12,432 nt of DNA from Obelidium mucronatum (taxonomy: Eukaryota; Chytridiomycota; Chytridiomycetes; Chytridiales; Chytriomycetaceae): contig JAIVFH010000621.1 in the NCBI GenBank assembly GCA_025765595.1, positions 1 to 12,432 of the forward strand, read 5' to 3'. Made by a program: the position numbers and the translations under genes. Every line of letters begins with the position of its first letter. The stretch's first letter is position 1. Positions 1 through 8,600 of the stretch are shown piece after piece. Under the pieces are notes generated by a model. That model ran no database searches. It saw only the letters and a program-made list of their open reading frames with translations, and was not told the DNA's origin.

Positions 1-2
1 TA

Positions 3-1431
3 CCCTATTACGAAATGAGCCAGCGAAAATGTATACAGGCGAGGCATGTAGTGTGTTGGGTCATTGCGAATTTATGTCGTTGGGACAATCGAGATTGGTC
101 ACAGGTATGCTCCACTGAAGTCATAGCTTATCTCGTTTAAAACGTTTTTTTCCCCATAAATTCAGGTGGAGCCTTGTTTTCCGTTGATTCAGGATACCGT
201 GTTGAACTTTAGAGATGAGGATGTCATGTCGGAAGCAATGTGGGCGCTTTCGCGTATTTTCCATGGCAAGAATCCAGGAAATTCCAAGCTTGTGCAGGTT
301 CCGTTGATTCGAAAATTAGTTTCGTCAATGTGAGTCCAGTTTACTGTGTGGAATATTAGTTTTCTAAAAGTGCGGAAATGCAACAGGCAAAGCAGCCGGG
401 CAAATATTCAAACCCCCGTTCTACGAGTGATGACAAATATTTCGGGTGAATCTAAGCATGCTCACACTGACGTGAGATGATTTTTCCGACTTAGTTTACC
501 ACTGTCTTCTTACTCAATTTTTTTGTGTGATTGCAGGTCTTAATTCAGGCTGGAATATTGGATGCCATCTACAGCATCCTTATCAGTAGACATGTTCATA
601 TTCCTCAAGTCATTATTGAGGTTCTTCATTGTTTGTCTAATATAACGGCTGGGACTCCGGAACAAAAGGAAGCAGTAAATAGAGCTGGCCTATTTGAACC
701 CGTTCGTGAGGTTTTAATGAATTCTCCCGACGTGAAAGCAAAAAAGGAAGCGTTACATGTACTCAGAAACGCTGTTGATCGGGATGCCACGCCTGAGCAT
801 TTTAGGTAAGCGAGAAACTAAATAACCAAAAAAAAGGCTGACTTTTAGAACAAGGGATGTTGTCGGACCACAGGGAGAGATTTTTGCCCCGCTGACAAAA
901 TTCCTCGCACAAACCACCAAGGACTTGGACATACAACTCGAAGTCATTGAAACGCTCAACATTATCTTTAGCCGAGGCGATGAGCCTTTGATCCGAAACC
1001 TTTACCCGTTTGCCATTCCGGGCACCAATGTCTATGTCACCTGCATGAATTACATCTCACAACAAAACTTCAAGAACATTTGGGAAGCATATAAGCAGAT
1101 ATTTTTGAGCCCAGATGATGACCTCGCTCCAATGATGTTTCAGTGTATGGTAACCGAACAAGAAGTCAAGGCACGTACAGATATAGACGAAGAAACAAAG
1201 AAGGGCGTTGTTGATGCAGTAGTTGGACATTTTCGCCCTGGTTTGACTAGCAGCGATATTGTAAAGACTGAAAAGTTGAAGAAGGCGATTTCCAGAGATA
1301 TGGGTATGATGATGGACTTGTATTTGTCTAGTCAGCGGAAATCGACATTGGAAGTTATGTCTGAATTTGATTTAATGGAGGCAGGAATGTCTGGTCTTGC
1401 TTTGGGATTGCGCGGAGGTCAAACCGAGTAG
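3..1431 (+). CDS. Importin subunit alpha (karyopherin alpha)-like, 5' partial
   Basis: Five exons are readable: 3..104, 166..329, 387..471, 537..805 and 849..1431. They join in frame to 400 residues plus stop; the 5' end is outside the window. Armadillo (ARM) repeats align by eye with yeast Srp1. They show the WxxxN helix at residues 19-23 with NLCR after it, then MWALS, IQTPVLRVMTNISG, CLSNITAG and a further ARM. Importin alpha binds classical nuclear localisation signals and pairs with importin beta for nuclear import. In the two ARMs before the 806..848 intron, the usual Trp of the EACW..SN motif is His (EVLH..SN and EALH..RN), while the Asn is kept. The last ~110 residues do not resemble the usual short acidic tail. 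Splice sites: gtatgc/ttcag, gtgagt/caacag, gtgaga/ttgcag, gtaagc/ttttag. This may be a divergent paralogue rather than the main importin alpha. Family call strong, function inferred. Confidence 0.84.
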
Positions 1432-1467
1432 AAAGTCAAACAAGGAAATTTCAATGGAAGTGATGCA

Positions 1468-1473
1468 TTTATT
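1468..1473 (-). terminator. Poly(A) signal AATAAA of the CBM19-type gene
   Basis: The minus strand reads AATAAA about 35 nt downstream of the stop at 1508. It lies in the 76 bp between two convergent stop codons. Canonical hexamer and normal distance; no transcript evidence. Confidence 0.5.
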
Positions 1474-1507
1474 GGAAGAAAGAGAATTTGAATAGAATAC
1501 AAAAGGG

Positions 1508-1966
1508 TTAAAGACAATATGGCACGGCGTTGATCAACTGGCAGATGCCCGCCCCTTCGTCGCAGTTTGCCGAAGTCACGAAAACACCTCCCTGGCAGAC
1601 GGCAATAGTGTCCTGGTTCGCGGCCGTGTCCCTGGGCCCGCACGCGTACTGGCCGGCTGAGCAGGCGGCGCCGAGCGCGACCTGGCCGCCGGCTTGTGCG
1701 GCTTGAGCCTGTGCGACGCCATTAGTCAGCGGCTGTTGCACGGCGCAGTTTGCCGCAAAGTCAATTTTTCCGGCGTTGCACACGGCGGCGTCCTCGTCGA
1801 GCGGCGGCAGCACAGCGCCCGCGCCGGCGCCCGTGCACTGGATGAGCACCTTGCCGCACTGCGTCTGGCACAGAAACTGGTTCGCAAACTCGCAGTCGGC
1901 TGTCGACGCCGCCGTCGCGAGCGTCGCCAGGCTCGCAAGCAAGGAGAAGAGCGTGGATGCGTTCAT
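1508..1966 (-). CDS. Small secreted six-cysteine protein with probable CBM19 chitin-binding module
   Basis: Single exon, 152 residues. The start is placed at 1966 because the N-terminus then forms a clean signal peptide (MNAST, a Leu/Ala-rich core, cleavage near residues 19-21). An in-frame ATG at 2005 would add 13 residues ahead of it and lies close to the TATA box. The mature protein begins with a module of spacing C-x7-C-x3-C-x6-C-x18-C-x10-C, identical to that of the LysM gene next door (2303..4276). A Gln/Ala-rich linker leads to a second six-cysteine module (GAACSAGQYAC ... IAVCQGG ... ANCDEG ... PYCL). Its pattern resembles CBM19, the chitin-binding module found at the C-terminus of yeast-type chitinases, but no catalytic domain is present. 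Likely secreted or wall-bound chitin binder. The gene is clearly richer in G+C than its neighbours. The CBM19 call is by cysteine pattern only. Confidence 0.68.
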   Translation of the reverse strand: MNASTLFSLLASLATLATAASTADCEFANQFLCQTQCGKVLIQCTGAGAGAVLPPLDEDAAVCNAGKIDFAANCAVQQPLTNGVAQAQAAQAGGQVALGAACSAGQYACGPRDTAANQDTIAVCQGGVFVTSANCDEGAGICQLINAVPYCL

Positions 1967-2302
1967 GCCTGTGTTTCGTTGTCGGTTGATGCTGTCCAAT
2001 GCCAAGAGACATTTTGCTTTTATACACAGCTTGTGAAAAAAAAATTCTTTGGGTAAAAGTCATTAAGCTTCATTTTTCATAATGGATCATGTTTGGCGAA
2101 TAATGGAATTCATTTTGATCCGGATAACTCATTACCCACTGCTTGTTTGCTTTCTAGATGGCACACGAATTGATGGATTTATGGATAACAGATGGAATTT
2201 TTCAACTGCGATGGAATTAAGCTTGTATTTTTGAATCAATGCATCATGCAGAAGGAAAGAAATAATGGGGAAAAAGGTGAAAAAAAATGCGCGACAATCA
2301 CA
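1967..2302. other. Intergenic region: promoter of the CBM19-type gene and 3' end of the LysM gene
   Basis: 336 bp, AT-rich, without a credible gene. The left part holds a minus-strand TATA box. The middle has a thrice-repeated ATGGAATT word (near 2103, 2193 and 2210) and an ATTAAGCTT word near 2063 and 2217, which may be chance in AT-rich DNA. No canonical AATAAA was found for the LysM gene just beyond its stop at 2303. Confidence 0.5.
2017..2024 (-). promoter_or_regulatory. TATA box (TATAAAAG) of the CBM19-type gene
   Basis: The minus strand reads TATAAAAG about 50-58 bp upstream of the chosen ATG at 1966. This spacing supports that start over the in-frame ATG at 2005, which would leave almost no leader. 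Confidence 0.6.
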
Positions 2303-4276
2303 TCACACGGCAGCGAATCGTCGAACTGGCGCAGAAACGGTGGGGGCAATCTGCGACTTGTTGCCGGGCACACAAATAGCATCAGCAGCTTCCAGCTTGT
2401 CGCACTGTCCTGGGATGGTAGCGGCTTTCAAGGCAGCAAGCGTGATTCCAAACTGAGAAGCGATGCCGGTGCAAGTAGCTCCTGACATTACAATATCCAC
2501 ATGGCCCGTGCATGGCTGCGTCTTGATGTAAGCAGCAGTGTTCAACGCGTCCGCCGGAATGGTTGGACCTACATTGGCGGCAGCACCTGGAACAATACAG
2601 AGAGTGGCTCCGACTTGAAGGTTGTTTTGGTTGGCGGCACCGCAGATGTCTTGATTCAGAATCACCAAGTCGCCAGTTGTAGCTCCGTTGGTCGCTGCAA
2701 TGGTGCTACAGACATCACCCGACTTGACAGTGTAGACGATTCCGGCGCAAGCTGTTCCGGGGAGAGGTGTAGCTGCTGCAGTCGCTTGGCCGTTTGTAGC
2801 TACAGCTACAGTCGCTTGACCGTTTGTTGCAATAGCTACAGCAGCTTGGCCGTTCACTGCTACAGTAGCTACTGGAGTTGCAGCTGATCCAGGAATGCAG
2901 ATGGCGTCGGCTGAAAAAAAACATCGCGTATTATAAGTATTATGATCAAATGATGTACGCATCAAAGTAAGTTACCAGCTTCCAACTTGTCGCACTGTCC
3001 TGGAATAGTAGCGGCTTTCAAGGCAGCAAGCGTGATTCCAAACTGAGTAGCGATGGCGGTGCAAGTAGCTCCTGACATTACAATATCCACATGTCCCGTA
3101 CATGGTTGCATTTTGATGTAAGCAGCAGTGTTCAACGCGTCCGCCGGAATGGTTGGACCTACATTGGCGGCAGCACCTGGAACAATACAGAGAGTGGCTC
3201 CGACTTGAAGGTTGTTTTGGTTGGCGGCACCGCAGATGTCTTGGTTCAGAATCACCAGGTCGCCAGTTGTAGCTCCGTTGGTGGCTGCAATGGTGCTACA
3301 GACATCACCCGACTTGACCGTGTAGACAATTCCGGTGCAAGCTGTTCCGGGGAGAGGTGTAGCTGCTGCAGTCGCTTGGCCGTTTGCAGCTACAGCTACA
3401 GTGACTTGACCGGTTGTTGCAACAGCTACAGCAGATTGGCCGTTCACTGCTACAGTAGCTACTGGAGTTCCAGCAGATCCAGGAATGCAGATGGCGTCGG
3501 CTGAAAAAGAAATCGCGTATTATAAGTATTATGATCAAATGATGTACGCATCAAAGTAAGTTACCAGCTTCCAACTTATCGCACTGTCCTGGAATAGTAG
3601 CGGCTTTCAAGACAGCAAGCGTGATTCCAAACTGAGTTGCAATGGCGGTACAGGTAGCTCCTGACATTACAATATCCACATGTCCCGTACATGGTTGCAT
3701 TTTGATGTAAGCAGCAGTGTTCAACGCGTCCGCTGGAATAGTTGGACCTGCATTGGCGGCAGCACCTGGAACAATACAGAGAGTGGCTCCGACTTGAAGG
3801 TTGTTTTGGTTGGCGGCACCACAGATGTCTTGATTCAGAATCACCAAGTCGCCAGTTGTAGCTCCGTTGGTCGCTGCAATGGTGCTACAGACATCACCAG
3901 ACTTGACCGTGTAGACAATTCCGGCACAAGCTGCTGGAGTGAGAGTAGCGGCTGCTGGGATGGCGGTAGAAGCAATTGAAGTGGGGACATTAGCCACACC
4001 AGCAGATGCGGCCGTAGTAGTAGTCTGACCAGAAAGAGAAGGAGCCTGAACACAGTTGGCCGCGAAATCAATGACACCAAGATTGCAAACAGCAGCAGCT
4101 TCGTCAAGAGGGCCCAATGCAACTCCAATACCGACACCAAGACATTGAATCAAGACTTTTCCGCATTGTTCTTGACAGAGAAACTGGTTCGCGATAAGAC
4201 AATCGCCGGTCGTTGCAGACATTGCAGGGAAGGAAAATGATGCAAGAAAGATTAGAGTGAGTGCAAAGGAATGCAT
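2303..4276 (-). CDS. Secreted protein with six LysM domains and an N-terminal six-cysteine module
   Basis: Three exons: 4276..3565, 3500..2976 and 2910..2303, giving 614 residues. Both introns start GTAACT, end TTTTTCAG or TTTTCAG, and are phase 1. Residues 1-20 are a signal peptide. Residues ~25-75 form the six-cysteine module shared with the gene at 1508..1966. Three pairs of LysM domains follow, at about 121-169/199-247, 296-345/374-423 and 471-520/549-598. The first of each pair is canonical (YTVKSGDVCSTIA ... LQVGATLCIVPG). The second is a weaker form (VMSGATCTAIA ... ADAICIPG), and in the first two pairs it is split by an intron just before ADAICIPG. Linkers before pairs 2 and 3 are repeats of about VAVATNGQAT. 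LysM domains bind chitin oligomers, and secreted catalytic-free forms can shield wall chitin or mask it from hosts. That role is inferred here. Confidence 0.88.
2781..2870 (-). repeat. 30 bp minisatellite (three copies) in LysM linker, copy 3
   Basis: Three 30 bp repeats start at 2781, 2811 and 2841. On the plus strand each opens with a variant of gtcgcttggccgtttgtagc, and each encodes about VAVATNGQAT. The linker is Ala/Val/Thr-rich and likely flexible and O-glycosylated. Confidence 0.75.
3371..3460 (-). repeat. 30 bp minisatellite (three copies) in LysM linker, copy 2
   Basis: Three 30 bp repeats at 3371, 3401 and 3431, matching the set at 2781..2870 with several substitutions. The corresponding linker in the first LysM pair (exon 1) has no such repeats, so the array belongs to the duplicated unit only. 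Confidence 0.75.
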
Positions 4277-4334
4277 GATGAGTTGTGTATTTTTTGATGG
4301 ATACTTAATTGGGTGTTAGTGGTGGGTGTTTGGC

Positions 4335-4340
4335 TTTATA
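4335..4340 (-). promoter_or_regulatory. TATA box (TATAAA) of the LysM gene
   Basis: The minus strand reads CAATATAAAGCC about 60 bp upstream of the ATG at 4276. The distance is similar to that of the TATA box of the CBM19-type gene. Confidence 0.55.
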
Positions 4341-4576
4341 TTGTTTGGGTTATCTTTAAAATTCCATTTGACTTTGTCATGATGAATACTGCTAATGACT
4401 TCTTGCAATATTGCGGGCTTTCTGAAGTAAGTCATTTGGAATATTCGTCAAAAAGGTGACTAATTCGATGGTGTTTTTGTTTGGACTTGTTTGGTCAGCA
4501 GCGCAACCTGCGCAAGGCCATTTGCAAGACTCCATCATCACTGGTGCCCTCCATCATCACTGCTGTCCTAATTGAT

Positions 4577-4606
4577 CCAATAATAAACAGCATGCTCCAA
4601 TCCAAT
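4577..4606 (+). promoter_or_regulatory. Triple CCAAT boxes upstream of the membrane-protein gene
   Basis: CCAAT occurs at 4577..4581, 4597..4601 and 4602..4606 (the last two back to back), 45-75 bp before the ATG at 4651. CCAAT is the core site of the fungal HAP/NF-Y complex. Function is inferred. Confidence 0.4.
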
Positions 4607-4650
4607 GCTTTTTGTTTGAATATCAAAGTTTGAGAACACAGCCTTGAACC

Positions 4651-5583
4651 ATGATGAAGGCCGAAGATGTCGCGCCGCCCCGCATCGACGGCGGCTTCGG
4701 CCGACGGCAGTCCAAGCTGAACAGCGCCGAAGCGGTCGAAGCGGATGCCGACTTCGACCTGGGCAGTCTGCGCTTCGCTTCGTATGTCGGCGCCAGCGGG
4801 GAGCCAGAGCAGTCGGAGCACTCAGAGTCAGAGCCAGAGTGGATCCGGGACTGTCTCGAGCCAGCGCCAAAGAAGGCAGGCGCTCTCGCTGGAGAACCAG
4901 GGGCTGCGCCTTCAACGTGGTCGCAAGCGTCACACTCACACTCACACCCACACTCACACTCAACCGCCCAAAAGCACTTCTCGCTGTGGCTCACCTTCTC
5001 AACACTGGCTGTCTATGCCAGTCTGCATTTCTTTCCGTTTCTTCGCTTCTTTGTCGTCAGGCTGCAGCGGCATGCTTCTCCTGAAACAGCCGTTCTTTAC
5101 ACTGCTGTCTTTTCCGTTGTCGCTGGTCTGCTTATATCCAGAAACCAAGATTCAGTTGTACGAGCTGTTTCCACGCTATCACCGACAAAAGAAACTACTA
5201 CTGTCTATACTGTGGTTGGCTTGTCGCTTTTGTTTGCATTCCATGTCGCTCCAAGAATCTTTATGGGACTTCACTACATTTGCAACCATATTCCTTTTGT
5301 TGGTGTCATTCTAGTCTTTTTCTTTCTGTTGGTCTTGATTGTTGCATTCTTTTTCTTGATGGTTGCGGCTATCGGTCTATACACCCGCGATGTTACAGTG
5401 TCTTTGCATGCTGGGTTGAAAACATGGTTTCGGAGTGGTGATGCCGGGGATGGGCGAAGAAGTTCCAGGAGAATCTCTCTAAGCAATACTCGTGTATCTG
5501 AGCGTGTATCTGAGCGTGTGTTTGACCAACAACGGAGTGCGGGTACTCTGATGGATTTACCAGCATCATATGTGGGTATTTGA
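4651..5583 (+). CDS. Unrecognised four-pass membrane protein with acidic and His/Ser-rich N-terminus
   Basis: Single exon, 310 residues; two tandem ATGs (4651 and 4654) could start it. I do not recognise a family. Residues 1-90 are hydrophilic and acidic, encoded by GC-rich DNA. Residues 94-104 form a His-Ser run (HSHSHPHSHS) from a CACTCA-type simple repeat at 4931..4962. Four hydrophobic segments follow at about 111-135, 146-163, 183-207 and 214-244; the last is very Phe-rich. The C-terminal tail (245-310) is basic, then Ser/Arg-rich, with a duplicated RVSE motif at 281-288. The tail may be cytosolic and phosphorylated. The gene diverges from the LysM gene and converges on the vWA gene. No function is assigned. 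The His run could bind metal, but a repeat-driven origin is as likely. Confidence 0.68.
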   Translation: MMKAEDVAPPRIDGGFGRRQSKLNSAEAVEADADFDLGSLRFASYVGASGEPEQSEHSESEPEWIRDCLEPAPKKAGALAGEPGAAPSTWSQASHSHSHPHSHSTAQKHFSLWLTFSTLAVYASLHFFPFLRFFVVRLQRHASPETAVLYTAVFSVVAGLLISRNQDSVVRAVSTLSPTKETTTVYTVVGLSLLFAFHVAPRIFMGLHYICNHIPFVGVILVFFFLLVLIVAFFFLMVAAIGLYTRDVTVSLHAGLKTWFRSGDAGDGRRSSRRISLSNTRVSERVSERVFDQQRSAGTLMDLPASYVGI

Positions 5584-5646
5584 AATAGTTTCAGGTATTG
5601 AAAACATCATCATAATTATGTATAAAGCACAAATTTGGTTCCACTT

Positions 5647-5652
5647 AATAAA
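5647..5652 (+). terminator. Poly(A) signal AATAAA of the membrane-protein gene
   Basis: AATAAA lies 63 nt past the stop of the plus-strand gene. It is followed by the palindrome AAACAATTGTTT (5652..5663) and by a minus-strand AATAAA (5666..5661) that contains the stop codon of the convergent gene. The 78 bp gap therefore seems to serve both 3' ends. Confidence 0.5.
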
Positions 5653-5661
5653 AACAATTGT

Positions 5662-8600
5662 TTATTTCTTCTCCTTCTTCAACTTTCCGAATTCCCCACA
5701 ACCAACCAACACAAAAGCTTTTGAGAATTGGTTTAATTCCGTGAACTGGCTAAACAGCAGTCGATATGACTCTGCGTCTCTCTTGTTCGCACATCTTTGC
5801 ATTGCATTTTCCTTCATCAGAGTAAATGCCTTCATTTTATCCAATATATTGGACATCTCCGTTGGCTGCTTTTTAGTAGCCAGCCTGTCTGTGTGATACT
5901 TTTCAGTCCATCCATAGATTCCCGGGTACTTTAACGAAATAGAATGACCGTGACGGTTAGTAGTCACTCTTGAAGCCACTGCTCTCCTTCCAACAGCGTT
6001 TTTGATAATCGCCACAATCTCTTCATCCCCAGTCTTGGAAAAGATCTTCTCCAAGACCGCCTTCGATTTGATCAGGCCACATGTTGGTTCGGTTGTCCAA
6101 TCTCCAGTGACAATCGAAACTCCAACAGTCCTCAGCAAACGAATGGGTACTCTGGCAAGAACCTTCAATGCGTCCATTCTGGAGAGTTTGTACTGCTTCT
6201 GATGCAAACAAACATGGATGGATGCCAATGCTACAGAGGCTTGCTCTGTGGTTGAGTCTTCAAGCTTTTCCAGAGTTGCATCAAATGCATCAATGAGTTT
6301 TTCTTGACTCCAGTCGATGCGAGCTTGATTCCAGTCTTTCATGAGAGGCTTATATACTTCCGCCACAAGCTTGCGTCCCAAATCTTCCATAGCGATTGGC
6401 TGCCTATTCCGAACCCACTCTGGAGGTGACACGGAATCATCAAGGATGTATCGACCTGCCCTCTTTCCAAGCAGCATAGACTCAATCATAATCTCAACTA
6501 GCTTCTCGTCCTCCACCTGTACAACTCCCTTAAAGGCATTTGAAGGATTTTCCTGCTTAACGTCTGCTTGCAAAACAACGCCAATCTTTTTCATCAATTC
6601 CATGGTTTTAACACAGAGCTTTGACTTGTGAATCACAGCTTTCAGACGGTCCAGAAGGTCGGTTGGAGCCCCAACATTACCTCGCACAAACTGCTCAGCA
6701 GGATGAAGGCTCTTGATGGGATCAAACCACTCGTCAGTCAAGTCTTCCATACGGACAAAGCAGTTGGCGATTTTCAAGGGCGCGATATGATTCCCGTAGT
6801 TTGCGAATTCTCCATAACGAATATCTTTTTCGATGGAATAGTTGAAGGTGGCTATAGAACCTGCACTGACTTCTTCGTATAGTTCAATACAGAGATTTTT
6901 AGTTTCTTCTGCTGTTAAAGTGTCGCCACGATGGTGCATATATGTAATTGTTGCAGCAAGGAGTTTTGAGAAGGCGTCAGCAGGATTAAGACCTTTTCCC
7001 GCACGAATGGAGGCAACAACAGCACTGGTGGTTGGGGTACAGGATTGTCGGAGGGACCATATCATTACTCTGATGACTTCCCAAAGTGCCGGAGGAGCGT
7101 TAATGCCGTGGCATAAGCTTCCTTCATGGTTCTTTTTCTCCAGTGTGGTTTGGCCAATAAGAAACAAGAGTGAACTTGCTTGTATCCCTGGAGATAATGA
7201 TGGGAATATTTTCAAACCTCCCGACACAAGATATCCTTGAATAAGACCATGCAGTGATGGAAGGCATGTCAATATTTTGTAGGCAAATGTGAGTACGGGA
7301 TCATTTGGGTGGGCCAGAATTAAAGCTGAAGTGAATTCTTCGCGAGACAATGGGTCCAGGTAAATGGATGCCAACGAATTATTTCGTAGTTTTATGGCAG
7401 CAGATGCGGAAAGAGATGTCGCAGTGGAAATTTGGTTGATTCTTGAAGACCATGCGTCGTGGAAGTCTGATTCCCCTTTGTTGTCAACAGGGAACTTGAT
7501 GTTGACAAGTCGGACCATACATATTTGCATTACGGCTTCCATCCACAGTACCAGGTCCTATTTAAAAAATTCAGAAAGCGAAAGTAGAACTTCTATAGAG
7601 CTTACGCACCCGTTCAGTCTTTGGTGTTTTCGGCAATCGTGATAAACCACCAAGAAATTCTCCTACGGATTCTAACGAAACCACACAAGTCACAGGACAC
7701 TCTTCATCAGTCGCGCCTTCGAAAGATACATTTTGGAGTTTCTCCAACATGATGCGATCCATTTTGTTTATGTCCGCTCCTCCGTCTGGTCTGGCGAAAG
7801 TATTCTCCAAAGACGCAATAGTCGCTTCGTAAACTTCCTTACTAAATAAATTATCCTTTCCGAGCCCCTTGAGAACGCTGAGCAGCATCACTTTAACTGA
7901 CTCTACAATGACATTTCCGTCCACAGATTTTACGCGTTTTAAAGACTGCTTTCCACTAAAACGATCGCACGTTATTTTCAAGAGCCTGAATACCGCATCC
8001 GCGTCAATGGCGCAAGCGTGAGTTGATGAAGCTGTGAGCATTTCCAAAGTTTCCACATCACACTCCAGCGGAGTAGAATCCGAATCAAGAGGTAAGATAT
8101 TAAATCCTATCAAGTTTTCTGCAGTTCGTTGAGCGAGTTCTTCCGATGGTTGGCGGTTGGTGGCGATTTCTTGCATTGTCTGAAGAATGTGTACCATTCC
8201 TTGAGCCAACACTGTGCTGCTGGTGGAAGTTGGGACAAGGCATAATCCACCCGTGAGAAGAGCGGCTTGTTGATACCACGTCCACGCCGAAAAATCCCGT
8301 GCTTGATAAAGAATAGGAACTATTGTGCAGTTTGTGAATTCAATCACGTGGTTGAGCACCTCGAACACGTCGGTGCTTTGGAATCCGTGCGATCTGAGCC
8401 ATTTGGCTTCATTTCGCTGCATTTTTCTCTCACCGAAGCAGCGATGGTGTGGAGGGGCATCCGTGATGACAAAAGCCAGCACATTGTCAAATGAGTCAAA
8501 CACCATGGTGAGTTGGGCCACAGCGGCACAAACGTTTTCAGGATTATCATTACCGCCCGTCTTTAATCCAGGAAATTCAACAGGATTATTGATTTCGATG

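Larger units (their letters stand above)
2388..3934 (-). repeat. Tandem duplication, ~590 bp unit, within the LysM gene
   Basis: Three copies in genomic order are 2388..2975, 2976..3564 and 3565..~3934 (partial). Each encodes one LysM pair; the two full copies also carry the Ala/Gly/Gln linker and an intron. Equivalent points, such as the two intron acceptors at 2911 and 3501, are 590 bp apart. Copies are nearly identical in DNA, including the intron, so the duplication is recent or kept alike by gene conversion. Confidence 0.9.
4277..4650. promoter_or_regulatory. Divergent intergenic promoter region (LysM gene / membrane-protein gene)
   Basis: 374 bp between two divergent ATGs, without a credible gene. 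Contents: a minus-strand TATA box at 4335..4340, a 10 bp palindrome GCAATATTGC at 4405..4414, and a short hairpin GCGCA-acc-TGCGC near 4501..4513. TCCATCATCACTG occurs twice, near 4531 and 4550. Three CCAAT boxes lie near the plus-strand gene. Confidence 0.6.

Noticed and set aside
361..386. Alternative acceptor TTCTAAAAG at 370 for the second importin intron
   Set aside because: The acceptor at 386 keeps the frame into IQTPVLRVMTNISG, which aligns with importin alpha; the other does not.
1694..2056. Open frames on the opposite strand and in other frames of the CBM19-type gene
   Set aside because: They are by-products of high G+C; only the minus frame at 1508..1966 has a signal peptide, spaced cysteines and a paralogue next door.
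2388..3934. Regular repeats that could suggest a CRISPR array
   Set aside because: The 590 bp and 30 bp repeats are in frame in a LysM gene, with no short conserved repeat and unique spacers, and the genome is eukaryotic.
2501..3979. Plus-strand open frames rich in Ser, Cys and Tyr over the LysM gene
   Set aside because: They repeat with the same period because they lie antisense to duplicated coding DNA; LysM motifs are on the minus strand.
4405..4414. GCAATATTGC palindrome in the divergent promoter
   Set aside because: A single 10 bp AT-rich palindrome is expected by chance; no second copy or known factor match.
4745..5314. 189-codon plus-strand frame overlapping the membrane-protein gene
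   Set aside because: Low-complexity Ser/His composition caused by the simple repeat; the 4651..5583 frame is longer and has coherent membrane spans and CCAAT boxes upstream.
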